A program made the translations under genes and the position numbers. A stretch of 64,000 nucleotides of DNA from Siphonodentalium dalli. Taxonomy: Eukaryota > Mollusca > Scaphopoda > Gadilida > Siphonodentaliidae. Under the pieces are notes generated by a model. The model saw only the letters and a list, made by a program, of their open reading frames with translations, searched no databases and was not told where the DNA came from. The stretch spans positions 183,690,209 through 183,754,208 of the forward strand of contig CP136064.1 in NCBI GenBank assembly GCA_032622095.1, given 5' to 3'. Numbering within the stretch: position 1 is the first letter of the stretch; each line of letters starts with the position of its first letter. Positions 11,901 through 26,900 of the stretch are shown here, piece after piece.

Positions 11901-14900
11901 CTGACCTGCTTATGTCTCGCAGGATGGTGTATCTGATCCTGGCCTATCATACACTATCATACAGATATTGTAGTTGATTGTATGGAATAAATACAGAATT
12001 CAACATACATCACAAATAATAATCTTTCATTGAATGGTTAATAACATTCCACCGATCATTAGATCTAGGGTCCAGTCTAGAGGTTTCAGATTTAAAAAGT
12101 CATTTCTCCATGTTTTGTTTTTAGGGAGAAGTGGACTGTATCAGGGAGAAGTAACAATGGTTGAAGTTAAATTTACACTCCAACATCATCCTTCTATGAT
12201 CCAATATAAAGTGTCATGCAACACAAAACCCATTTATAAAACCATTAGAGTGAGTAATGTTCATCAGCATTATATCAGTAAATATACTGTACATATGCTG
12301 TTGGGACATATGCATGCCGATATATGAGAGAGAAGTCACTTCTCCCTGGAACATAATTAGGGTGAAGTGGCATATTTTAGGGAGAAGATGTCTCCCAAAA
12401 CGCCCTCTAGGCTGGTCCCTGATTAGATTAATTGGTGTGGAATAAATACAGAAATCAACATTACAACTAATGATTTTTTATTGAGTGGTTCAGTCATATT
12501 ACATAGATCATTTAATACATTAATTAGAAATAGCTTAGAAATATTCAAATCTTGTTCAATGACTCATTCTGTTCTTTTTTTTCAGGGTAAAATTGGTACA
12601 CCAGGTTTTCCAGGTATCAACGGTATTCCAGTAAGTGTTTAATACTATACAATCAATCAATCAAATCAAAGTTTATTTGTACATTACACCATGTCTGGTC
12701 AAATGTACATTAACATAGAATAACAAGACAAGAACATTGAATATGGAACAAAATAAGTAGCAACAAATACATTTATGGATGTATATAAATGAGAATGTAT
12801 ACAAGACTAGTTGAATTCAATATATCTCATATTAAAAAGAAGGAGAGTAGTCAGCCCTATTAATTGCTGTAGACATCTTAGCACTATGGAAGTCTACAGA
12901 CAGCAAACATTCATTGTTGAATGCCAATGACTACTGAGAAAACATGGACAACAGTAATGCCCTAAATAATTGACTCCTTAACCACAGCAGAATTATGGGT
13001 CATTTTCAGGATTTAGTCGGAAATATGGCTTGTTGCCATTCATCGGAAAGCTCTCAGTGAGAGCTTTCCGATGAATAGCAGCAAGCCATATTTCCGACTA
13101 AATCCTGAAAAATTACCCATAATTCTGCTGTGGATATCTGATAAGGAGTTGAGTATTTAGGGCATTACTGTATCTTGATAAGCAGTAATTTTAAGCCAGA
13201 TCTTACCAAAGTCTGCCATGATAATTGACAAAGTTTCAATTGTAAATTGAAGGTAGAAGTACAAGGCATGAAACTATGTAGGTCCTAGGATTTTTAGTGA
13301 TGGAAAAAATTCGGGCCAAGGCAATTTTTTTAGACTTAGCAAATTGTTGTGCTGATTATCAAGGCTGAGTAGTTGTTTCCTCAACACATTAACCTCTGTA
13401 ACTAAAGGCTGGCATTTTGCAGGATTGAAACCATGTGCATAGGTCCGTGCGAATTAATTATATATGATGCAATTCGGAATCTTTCTTCTGATTCAATTCA
13501 AATTCTGGATGGATTTTCAAGATATATATTAAAGGAATATGATCCTGAATTTTTTTTAGTATTTTCTTTCAATATACCGATAATATATACATAAAATGTC
13601 CATTATGCGCATGTAATCTAATATTCGGCCGCTAATCGTTATTTTTATAACGATTAAAAAAAATTCCGAAGTTTACCGAAGATTTTGTGTTGTAGACGAG
13701 TCACGTGATCATCGGCCACATCACATGATTGTCACGTGTAAACAGAAGCATAGTCACATGATCGACCACGTGGTAACTCATTGACAACGCATAGATATTC
13801 AACGATACCATAAGTTTGCACGCGCAAAGCGATCATGAATTCCATCGCGGCTTTTGGCGTTTGTCGCATAATGGGAGAACACTGCGAATGCAAATACATC
13901 GTGTTCTCACAATTAAACGTCTTTAGCGTGTTATTATTATATGTATCGCGATGTGTTGTTATTATAAAGCCATGCCGCATTTTACGTAGGATCTGGACAC
14001 TGGAATGTTTACGATATGATAATTGTCTATTAGTATTAACTGTGCAAGTCTTCGCATATATGCAATCTTTATATGAATATATAATATAATTTGACTATTC
14101 CGGTAACGAAAATAAGAGAAACACGAGCACATGTTTATATAGATAACTGACCGTAAAACCTAAAATAATATACGATTATTTATTTATACATCGTGGTAGA
14201 ATATACTTATTAATATATCAAAGTCTTCATCTGTGATTTATTTTACAGTGAACGCTCTTTATTTATTCATGGTAAAAGAAAATTGGGACTCGACTTAGAA
14301 CAGTTGGAATCGTGATTATTTACTGTTTACACCAATACACGTAAATACATGCACACGAACTTGCGATATACATGCTTTATATATCCGTCAAAGTCGTAGC
14401 AATTTCCGGTTTATTGAACTCTTTTTATTCGCACCATATAAGGAATACTCTTAACATGGAACGCTCTTTATTGAGACAGAGTGAAGGAAAATGGGGACTC
14501 GAGTTGTCATCGTGAATACTTTACTAAATTATTCATCAATATACTCCCCACTTTAACTGCAGTGGTATGTATTCGTAACCATGACTGACTCGTCAAATGA
14601 AACGCTCTTTATTTGGTATATGTATTGGCTTTTTAGCGACAGGTTCGATTGGATATACTCACGACTGGAAGCTCCGGCAAATTTATATTCTTTACGGGAG
14701 TTGATGTTTTTCTTGGGATGGCATTCTCGTCGGCGGTCCATTTGTTTAACGTGGGGGTTGCATTTCCTCTGAGTTGTCGTCGGTGGCCACTGTTCGGGTC
14801 AAGTGTATTCGCGTTGTGCTCAAAACACATTTTTTCGAAGTGGACGGAACAAATTCAGGACTATTTCGTTGGCAACTACTTCAATAGTTTCTGATTTGGA

Positions 14901-17900
14901 GTAACGGGTTTCCCACAGAAATCTCACCAAATGTCACGTAAACGAACGTCGTTTGGAAATGAATGCAGAATTATACCTAATTGAGAGTCACTATACCGGC
15001 CACAGCCGAAAACACTGCATTTATTTGGCATTGTCACGAATGAATTGTAAATACGGGACAATCGGGGCATATATATGGAAAATTAAAACAACATCGTGAA
15101 CACGCACCCGAACAGAGTTCACATGTCGACTCGTGTTTTTATAAGCTTTATTTCTGACACGAAAGTGTTATCTACCCCGCTCAATCGGCCTTCTATATTT
15201 CTTGTCAAAACAATAACTTTCCAAGCAGCACTTATGACAAATCACAAGTGAAGATAACTCACCGGGCGTTGAAAATTCACCACGTGTACACAATGTTATT
15301 GACATGCCATGCCCCGCAGTAATTCCATTACACTCACGCGCTCGATTCCGCATTTTCCATCGCCACTCATATGACGTCATATAGGTAGACACAATTAACT
15401 CCGACTCCGATTCCGTGTTTTTAATTAGTTTACTCATTTGACGTCATATGAGGATTTGCGACGGAGATAGCCGACAACCGGTGGGGGTATTATTTATTTA
15501 TTTCTAGGCTTATTTATTACGCGATTGTTATGGGACTTGGATCATTGTGATCACAATAGGGGTGGTTTTCCGATAGTGTTTTGTTGTTTCATCAGGATAG
15601 CAATCCTTTAAGCAGACAACAGACAGATTATCAGATAATAAGTGCAGTAGGGTTGCTATTCATTAATGGGCTGAAGTTCCTTAGGAAGTATTCAGATAAT
15701 GAATTCAACAAACAGTCATTTGTTGAACTTATTATCTGAACATTTCTTAAGGGAATGATTATTTAGTAATTAAATGCCATGTGTAGCATTGTAAATTACA
15801 TCTGTAGAACTTTTATAGTATAATGAACTCCCAGACAAATTGAAGATAGAATACTTTTGCACTCTGGACCTTCTAGAATGTCTGGCCTGCCAGTCTCTTG
15901 GGTCCATTATTATAGATAAAAGTGTTTGTTTTCTCAAACTGTCAGGGCTGGAATTTTTCTAGTTATCTTTTCTATTACATGGTGAATTCATCAGCTCCAT
16001 ACTTACCATTATCTTTTTACATGAGTACATTTCACAGCACATACAGTAATGCCAAAAATTACCCATAATTCTGCTGTGGTTAAGGAGTCGATTATTTTAG
16101 GGTATTATTGTATGCTAACTATCGGGGGAAACAATAGGTTTTTACAAGCCTCAGAAGTTGGTAATGGTCTTTCCAGCGATTGGGGTTAATTGGCAGGTGT
16201 ATAAGATATATAATAAATTACATATATGTTAGAGCACTCACATATACAGGCCATGTACAAATGTGCTTCCATAGCTGTTACACTGCTGTGTATTCATAAC
16301 TGTATTTCTCTATATATTTCAACTGATAAAAGTAGTAGAGTTAGGAGATTGTTTATTCACAAGTTGCTTCAATCATAATTTTTCTAGAATCAGCTCATTG
16401 TTCAGGAAAATCAGGTCATGTAATTTCAATGGAAGCCTATCCAATTATTACTTTGCAAAATAATTGTCTTTTTACTAAATTTACTAATTTAAGGATAACA
16501 ATTTTCGATTTAATGATTTTAAAATTATAGTTTCTGTGATATTCACAATCTAATTTGCAAAAGCTCTTTTTTGTAATATTTACCACTAAAATAGCCACTA
16601 TTTTATAACACCTATATCTACTGTGATATAGCAATGTTAACAACTCAAAAATATTGTAACTGCTTACAAAAATGATGTATGGTTTGTATTAGTGGGAGTA
16701 GGTATGTTACAAATGTGGGTTGGTTGGATTATTTATTTAGAAAGTCAACTATTGGGGTGGTTAAAGAGCTAATTCTTCAACAAAATTATCCACATTTGCA
16801 ACTTTATTCCCAAAGTAAAAAATGTTGACTTAAAATTTTAAAAAAATGACTTATAATGGATTAATACCGGGTTTAACCCCTAGATCCTCCACATGTTCTG
16901 GTCCTTATGAGCGAAATCAAGAAATATCCTTCATGTTCTCAATAATAACTCTCATAGGCCCCTTTATGAATCAGTTCCATGCCGTTTTCTTTGGTGGTGA
17001 CTTCATTATATCTATTAGTCTGCATTACAGTTTGCCAGCGGTAGGTGATTATAAACCCAGACCTGCCCTTTGTTCTTATGATGTCTGATGATTACATATA
17101 ATCGTATTAGTCAGCACACCATGAGTACCTGAGGCCATTATAAAAATAAACTTTGTTTCCCCCCTGATCCTACCTACCATAAAATACAAGCCTGAATATA
17201 GTGTGCCTGTCATTTGCAGAATGAGGTTCCCTGAGGGTGAGTTTAGTGATGCTAGCATCACAAAATTCACCCTCTGGGGACCTCAGCTAATTTCGGGCGT
17301 CAGCCCTCCAAGCCCATCTTGCCCATAGGTATGGCTATGACTCCTGAAGCATAATGTAGGGTCAGAGGAAACAAAGATATATTTAATTGGGGCCTATTTC
17401 ATAAAATTATTAGAGCATTTTCCTAATTTGTTTTGGGTGAGAGATTTTATAGCTTTCAGATGGTGCCCCACTGTTAGAATGATTATTTTTTATCATAGCC
17501 CATGGTGGTCTACCAAGAATTCATGATTAATTTCATGACATATTAAAGCTGAGATTATACACTTCACATTTAAACAAAGAAAGACGGTAGATTAAAGGAT
17601 GAACTGAGAAAAACGGAAGATTTTGTTAGATGTGGCAGTAAATAATGAGCATATTAAAGCAAGAGAAAATGAAATTTTTTTTGGAATAATTTAGAAATTA
17701 GGCTCTGATATCTGAACTGTGAAATTACAAATAGCCGAGAATTACTAACATTTATTACAAGTATTTTACTGAAATAACACAGTTCCTCTGTCTCAAGCCA
17801 AGTGTATCTTTACCAAACCATTCCTAAACCAGGCTATTAAACAAGCTTTCCTAAAACATCTGTAAATGACTCTTGTCTTAATTAAAGGGGTACTGTACAC

Positions 17901-20900
17901 TTAATCCGGTTATTATGGGACTATCTCCTTTTATACTCAACAGAATATATGCAACAAATGAATGAATTTGAGCCATGGATTAGTGCAAATTACACTTGTG
18001 TGCTCTATGAACAATGCAAACAACATGGTAATTATAATGAAAATGATGTTATGACTCAAACCATAAAATCATTTTCATTATAAATACCATGTTCTTAGCA
18101 TGGTTCATAGAGCATCCGAGTGTAGTTTGCACTAATACATGGCTCAAATTCATTCTTTTGTTGCATATATTCTGTTGAGTATAAAGGAGATGGACCCATA
18201 AATGGCCGGATTTAGTGTACAGTACCCCTTTCAGGTATTCCTGACTATTTCATAGAAACAAAATTTCATCTCTGCTCAGCGTGCTGTGGTCTGCACAGCT
18301 ACCCATGCTAGACTACCAGCTTGCCAAATAAACAACCCTCTATTAAAGGGAACTACAGTAATACCCTAAATAATCGACTCCTTAACCACATCAGAATTAA
18401 TATGGGTAACTTTTCAGGATTTATTCGGAAATATGGCTTGTTGCCATTCATCGGAAAGCTCTCACTGAGAGCTTTCCTATGAATGGCAACAAGCCATATT
18501 TCCGACTAAATGCTGAAAAATTACCCATAATTCTGTTGTGGTTAAGGAGTTGATTATTTAGGGTATTACTTTCTTTTGAAACCTCTAAAATACCAGACTT
18601 TTGGTGGATAAGCAATTCTCTCAATAATTAAATGTTGGAGTAAAGTCTGGTGTGTCTCATCTTATATTTCTTCTGACATTAATTGTCTGAAGTATTTTGC
18701 TTCCTGGCATTTGATGCAGCTGTCTTGAACAAACATTTCAAACTGAAGGTTGCTAGGTGGAATGTTAGGGTTCTTGTGTGGCACAGACCTGGTATTTATT
18801 TTAATTGAAGGAGGCAAAATATTATCTGCTAAAATTTACTGAGGCTATCAAGCAATTCATCTATTGTAAAGAATCTGAATTGGCATAATATTTTGAACTG
18901 TATTTCAAGGGGGAAAACAATTTATTTCAAGGAATAAAGATTGCTTAAACATTTTGAACAGATTTGGAGTTATAAAGGGACACAATTTTGTTCTATGAAT
19001 TGGACACTCAATTGGACAGAAAATTAGACTATTTTTAGAGCATTATAGCATTTTTTTTCCAGAAATCTATCGTTTAAACACTTTACATAAAATGTGCATC
19101 CATATTTTTCTCTTGGGTGTGTTGATAATAATTAGATCCCTTGAAAATTTGAGTTCCATAAAAATAAACTACCAAGATATACCAAATTTATGTAGTTCCG
19201 TAAATGTTGCAGAACAATGACAGCTTTGGATGGTTTATTTCATCGTTGGCTAGAAATGATTCTTCAATAAGTTGACCATATACCAATTTGTTGCAATTTG
19301 TCAGTCAATACGTGTATTTTAATAATTATTTTCTGAAACAGCATGGTTTATTATTATACTGAAATGATATATATGGTCTTACGCTGTTTGCTGAAATTAT
19401 TATATGAAATTTTGGATATTCTCTACAATTGAATGAATGGGAATCCTATGTTGTCTGCCCCCATATGTACATTTTTATAACTGAGTTGGAGGACCATTCA
19501 GTAATGAGAGGGTGCTTTGTTTGTTTTTCTGGGTTTTCCTAATGTCTAATATAGGAGAACGTTGGTATATCTCACCTACTGTACTCAATTCTAAAATATT
19601 AGCAGGTTATATATAACCAGTTTTATGTTTGAGAAGATCTGGCGAGCAGTACCCGATTAGGTCCGCAGAAAGTTTCGGTCACTACGGTACAAATTATATT
19701 TAGACCTCTGGTCACGTGGGCGTTCTTTCTTATCAACCACGACCAGCTACCAGTAAGACCTGTTTTCGACTTGACAAGATTCTTTCAAAGTTATGTAGCA
19801 CAAAACAATAAGAAAGTCAAATACACATCCTGGCATCGGAAATTGTTTTCTTGCCCCTCCCTCCCACCCAGGTTATTTTTGTTATGTTTTTATGATCAGG
19901 TGTTATCCTGTCTGTTACATTTGTACTATTGTATGTTGGTGGGGCGCTTTTTTGGTGCCCCACCTTCACATTATTATTATTTCGGCTGTTTAAGCCAAAT
20001 TAATTAAACAGCCATTGAACGAGAAATTGTCTCCTGTTTTGTGAACAAGCAAATCCCTCCTTGGGCTCAATATTATGTAGTCACAGAATATTTATTTAGC
20101 CATCTTCTCAGGGCATAAAACCCTTTCTATAATAAATGGATTCCTCACAGTCAATTAAAAATATTCATCGGAATGGTCTATTATTTTTTTGCAGGGATTT
20201 ACAGTTAATATAAGCAGATGACAGATAAAAAAAAAGTACAGAAGGAGTCTTATTTATTTAAGGAAATGTTTGGATAATAAGTTCAACAAACCACCTATGA
20301 ACTTATGATATGAACATTTCCTATGGGAACACTCATCAATGATGCTTTAGTATAGAAGGCGTAAGGGTGGCACCAGGGGAGGGGTCATGGAGGTTTACCT
20401 CCCACCCACCCCCACCCCCCCCAATCAGGGAGATCTGCTTTGGTCAGCCCAGTAGTTGTAGCCTCCCCCCCCCCCCTGTCAGGGGATAGCTCCTGTGTCA
20501 ATGTAATCCTGGTGCCACCCCTGATAATGTATATTAACTAAGAGGTCGATCGGAAAGACTTGTATTTGCACATATAACGTAATACGTGGTCTGACACAAT
20601 TCTATTTAGGGAGTAGATCTCCCAAAGTTCCTCTGAATAAACTATGTCATCTGTAAAATAATAGGTTGTGATTTCCTCAGGTAATTATAAGCACCTTTGT
20701 CACCACTGTACATGTAATTATAAGCACCTTTGTCACCACTTTATACTGATTTACTTTCTTTTCTTCCTCCGCTGTTTACAACTCCAACTGTTTTAGATTG
20801 AAAGAATAATAGAGTTTTGTCATGTAGCATTAGATATTAGGCAGGCCTCAATATATGGTGCTGGACATCTGCAGAAAGAGGTACCGAGAGGGTGAATTAG

Positions 20901-23900
20901 TGACGCTACTGCACACAGTGGCCTAGCAGCACTAAATTCACCCTCTGGGGACTCATTCTGCTTAGGCCTTATTTTCTCTGGAAAGTATCTTTATTATCAA
21001 ATTAACAAGTTTTCATTTTCTTTAGAAACTTCTTTAGAAATCTTCTTTTTCTGTTTTAGTTTAGTTTCTCTATATCCCCAAATTGGCAGAGGACACTTCA
21101 CCATCTGGGAACTTAAATCTGAGTCTAGGTCTCCCATAGCAGTTGAGGTCTCCAGAGGGTGAATTTAGTGATGCTAGCCATCTGTGGGGTAGTGTAACTA
21201 AATTCACTCTCTGGGGACATCATTCTGCAAATGTCCATCAACATATTTTGAGGCTGACTTGTAGTAGCATGTTGTTTAGGCTTTGAATATTGACCGGGTC
21301 TACAGGCCCAAGCCCTGTATTATTCACCCTTTCTATTCTAAATACTTATTGGTGAGTAGTTATCCCTCAGGAAATTTTCAGATAATAGACCATAGGTTGT
21401 TTGTTGAACTTATTATATGAACATTTTCCTTAATAAATAGGACTCCTTCTCCACTTTTATTATCTGCTGTCTGATTATTTCACCTAAACATCCCTCCAAA
21501 CAAATGATAGACTATTCCAATGCTTACTTTTATAACTGAATGGGGGAATCCATTAAGTATTGAAAGGGTTAAATTCACCAATATGTCTTTTCTTTGAATT
21601 CCTGTTGAAAAACTTTTCACATGGATGCCATAGAATTAGAATCGGCTTCTTTACATTTTCGCAACATCAAACATTTTTAGCCTATATATTTACATACAGA
21701 AATTAACACACACATGTTCTTTCTTTATTTCATAGGGTATTCCAGGACCACCAGGTCCCAGAGGTCCCTCAGGTCTTGATGGATGTAATGGAACTCAGGT
21801 ATGTAAAGAATATAATTCAGCTGGCCACCATTCCTTTGGCAAATTTGATAGGGCATGTGAACTTTCTTTTTCCAATTCCATGTTGAAGTGCAATATGTAG
21901 AACATAGTCAGGGAATCAGGACTGGCATTATTACGCACGCCTACCACTTGCGTAATTTAATTCCACATACCTGTTTTTCCACGTGCGTAAGTCCAGTGAT
22001 GTTCCATATGTGAGGTAGGTAATGTATTGGTTCATAGTATTTCAAGTATAGAACATGAGATCACTTGAGATCAATTCTTTATATAGGGGGATAAATGAGT
22101 GGGGCATCAGGCCTTTGAAGTGTAGACATCAATCAGTGATTATGTGTCATTGGTCAGAGTTCTGCCTATACTTTGTAGTAAAGTCAGGCAGCGCAGATAT
22201 TCATGCGTGCGCAGTTATATACATTTCAGGAATTTCCCTGAAAGTACATGTAGTTTCAGTTTCGTTTGATTGTTCCTGTTTCTATTATAATCATAGATGC
22301 CAATACTAAACGTAATGGTGCCAAAGGTAACAAAGTTAAACTGAATACATTCAAGAAATGGAATATGTGAGGTCAAATTGGGTTTGAGACAACAAAAGTT
22401 GATGGCTGTGAATATGTGACTGAAGTATGGTGTCTGATATGTGCCAAGCACGGAGCTCGATTGAAAATTAGGAAATGATTCAAATGATGCAATATTTTTC
22501 TCAGCGCCATTTATATCAATCTGTGAATGATAGGTGGCGCTGTTTTTCACCACGTCTGCCAGAGTTACGTCCCGTGTACTGCATGTCTTCCGAACCTGGA
22601 ACTGAAATGACTATTGCAGAGAGTAGTAGTCCTGTATTAATTTAATATGCCTGACCAAGCATGATGATGATCAAATGAAAATGTGTTCATCTAATTGTGA
22701 GCTCTCTCTCAAATCTGCAGCACAGCAGTTAGTCCTATACAGTGTCTTTACTTACCTGTGACTCAGACAGTGAGTGGGAGTCTGTTCAAGTTATAATATA
22801 ATGAAGATTCTCTTGAATGTTGTTGAGCTGGTCCCCATTGGGTAGAGGGTTTGTCAATATATAAACTTAAATTACTGATACCAGTAGTTGAATTTTATTT
22901 GGCTTCAAGATAATCTGCTTTATTGAAGTTTAACTCAACTGCATGTATTATGAAATCATTAAGTGAAAAATACACATTTACTTGGCATTTGACTAAATTG
23001 AGGCTGTTTTTTGTGGAAAATAACAACATATTGTTCAGGAGAGCAATTTGCCCTCCTAAGCAAGTCTCAGGGTTGTCGATTTTTTGCCAACCAGCATTTT
23101 CCTCAACACCAGGCCTGGGTAATTATCTCTTCACTGAATAATTAGATAACAGGATATATGTACTAGATGTTTAGTACAACAATAAAGTCTGCTACCTCCC
23201 AGCTCCAAAGTGTCAAAGGACATCAAAAAAATTACTTGTGGCCGAAATTGACACAATAAGCCAACAATTATTTGCAACCAAAAGTGACTGAGAAGTGCTA
23301 TATAATTTATAGTACTCTGTTTTAACATGAGCTTTACAAAACATACACCAATTAATGATAATTCAACTCATTGATTGACAAAATTTGAGCTGGCATATTT
23401 TGGTTTTCACTTCATGTTGGAAAATCCTTATAAAACTGTCCGGAATTCTTATCGAATTCGACTGCAATGAAGCCTATGCCAGTTTATCTCTGGATAACCC
23501 AATAGATCTAGTCAAGGCATTGCTCCTTGATATACCAGACATAGCTTTGCAAACTACTTTTCTTGTTTTCTTGGAAATTCCTACATGTTACTGGATGTTG
23601 TACATGCTCCAGTCTACATATTCAATAGCTAATCCTGAAAGACCATGAGTTGCTAGAATTCTTAATCACATAAGATTTATCTAATGATAAGTCTCTGTTG
23701 AGGAATGCTACATGGTGTAGACAAGTTGTATAAAGCTTACTAAACAATCTGGCACCAGGGATGTAATCAGGCGGATCATATTTCTGAATTCCCATCCACT
23801 TTTATGAGAATTCTTCTCTTCAGTAGGTCAGGATGCAGAAGCCTAACATTGCAGTAAATTGTCTGAGACATTCCACTTGAGATTTGCCAGCTAGTATCAC

Positions 23901-26900
23901 TGATAAAATTCAAATAGAACAGCCACATTTATTTGGCAGATACTAGTTGGTACAGATGTGTCCAAAATTACTTGTAAGGCAAGCAGAAAATATAGCATTT
24001 AGTCCTCAAAGACTAGTATTCCACTAGAAACTTGCCAGCTATTATATATCATTTGGTAGATCTACTTGATGTAGAGTTGTGTTCAAAATTAATAATACTA
24101 GCCGGAAATTTAGCATTCGGTCCTGAAAATTGTCTCGGACTAGAATTCCACTTTAGACTTGCCAGCAAGTTTCTCTGAAAAAATTAAAAGAGAACAGTCA
24201 CATATATTGGCAGATACTAGTTGTACGGTTATGTCCAGAATTACTTATAAGTCTAGCAGAAATCCTAGCAATTTAATTTTTATTGAATATTCTGCAGAAT
24301 TTCTGCTGCTTTCCTCTAAAGAATTTAATATTAATGTGGAGAACAGGGATGCCATGCCGGAAGCAAGAAAGTGCAGCTTGGCGAACTAATTTGGGAGGGT
24401 ACATCAAAATATATACTCAATATAAAATGATGATAATGTACATAATCGCATATCAATAAGCAGACATTTACCATTATATTCAGAATGATTTTCAATGTCT
24501 CAACAGAAAAATAAAAGAAATAGTAAATTTTAACTAACCACCTCATAGTTCTAGAATCGCAACTAGTCAGATAGTGAATAACAACGGTGCCAGAGGCCGA
24601 GAGTCCATCATAATATGATTTGACAACAAAATTTAATTGTACTGAAATTTCTATTTATGGCATGATGTTGGATTTATAACACTGTTTTTCATTTTGCATG
24701 ACACTTGTCATAAATTTCACAATTAAAGGCGAAAATAATGTATGTTCTCCAATGTATTATAGCATAAGGGCAAGTGCTGTTAATCTAATTTAACTATTTC
24801 TGCAGATGCCTTGTCTTCTTGAAACCATAAACTCCTCCCACTAGTGAATATGTACAGTAATGCCCTAAATAATTTACTCCTTAACCACAGCAGAATTATG
24901 GGTTATTTTTCAGGATTTAGTCGAAAATATGGCTGAATGGCAACAAGCCATATTTCCGACTAAATCCTGAAAAATTTATCATAATTCTGCTTTGGTCAAG
25001 GAGTGGATTATTTAGGGCATTACTGTACATGGGAAATAAACTGTCCTGTGCTGCAAGTACATGCATTTTAATGAACTACTTTCGTCATGTGAAGATCTTC
25101 AATTAAGACATCACTGCTAGCTATTTGTATCATTTTCAGTTACCTATTTCTCGTTACAGGGAGAAGCCGGTTATCCCGGTTCACCTGGTCAACCCGGTTT
25201 GTTTGGTGATCCTGGTCGCCCAGGTTTACCCGGTCTAAAAGGAGAGCCTGCTCGAGCACAACCTGGCGTTAAAGGACAGAAGGTATGTATTTTAGTCTTT
25301 CACACCATAGATTAACTGCACGACAAGTGTATTTTTATTAGGACATAATTTATATCCTGCAGAGCAATCTGATGACATCAAAAGTTTCCGCCGAATCATA
25401 GTATGCCCTCGAATTTATGGTGAATCATAAGTAATCAAACATGCTTCTTATGCGCTATAGTGATGAGCTTGGTTGAAAATATTCCATGTAGCTATGATTT
25501 TAAATTGAAAATTATACTTCCAAATTATGCATACATGACTTTGTGCCAACCGTTGTGTATTGACTTCTAAAATCCATAGCATATTATAACAAAACAAATT
25601 TTTTTTTAGCTTCATATCTGTGCATTTAGTGTAGGTATATAATAAATGAACCACAGTTTCAATTTAACGAACTGTATGAACCACTTCTGTTTGCTTAATG
25701 TTTGTCCTTGTCAAAACTCATTATTAAGTTGAATCTGCCATTGTTGACCAGTCAGTTAGCAAATAAGAGACAAGAACATGCAAAATTGCAAATATGCAAG
25801 CACAGAAAGGAGCTTATAGCTCCTTCCACCAAATTAAGTATGCGTAAATCTAATTTTATTACTCTGTGCCAATTTGATTCATTACAGGGAGAACCTGGAA
25901 GCGATGGATTTACAGGAGAACGAGTGAGTATTTATTGTCCCCTGACATTCAATTGGAGGACTGTATTAATGACCCTCGTCCGTGTGTCCTTGTGTCCATC
26001 CGGGAACTTTGTCCAAGGCTGTATTCTGTCATTTTATTCTGGTCAATTGTTATTAAACTTGGCACATATCTCAAGCAGCATGTGAACCTGTGCAACTGCG
26101 ATTTTGAGTTCAGTCGGACTCATTTTGGTGGAGTAGTTATAGCCCTTTTTCGACATATAATCGTACATGCTGGGATGCATCTTTGTTCGAAATGTGTTCT
26201 TCGAATTCTGTTGATATTGTGCCAATTTGAGGTTATATTTCAACTTTTAAGAATTTTTCATATACCGTACTGACCCGCGTTTAGGCCCAGGGGGCCTTTG
26301 TTTTATTTGAGCTCAAAAATCCAAGTGGGCTTAAACTCGGATATGACCCTTTGCAAACCAAAAATCCCAAGAAATCGGGACAGTAAAACTGAAGAAATAG
26401 ATCCATAAAATAAAGTCGATCCAACACAGAGTTTCGGGGAAATATACACGACTTCCAGATTAAATAAAGTTAAGTATAAGTTACTTTGAGAAAGTATTTT
26501 TTTCATTTTGATGTGTATATTAAAATATTACTTCTTGTCTTGTTTTATTGCCCAAAATTCCCATAAATGACAGTTTGTAAGCATCATGGGTCATCGGATT
26601 TCTGCCATTTCAGACAGCTGGGTAAATCCACTATCTATAGTCTATATCTATAGTTTATATCAATGTTCAAACAATATAATTAAAACACAACTTTGCTGTC
26701 GTCATCGAAGCCAAAGATAATAACTAAAAAATGTCTGAAAATTGTACAGGGAAATATTGTGCAACATATAAGAGAGTGACTTAATCCGATTAGGATAACA
26801 ATGCACCCAGTGCTCTATTCATGGCCCGTTGTCTACACAGAGTTACAAAACAATAGTGACCAATTTAACAAAGCCAGTGAGTTTAGTTAATTATCGAAAT

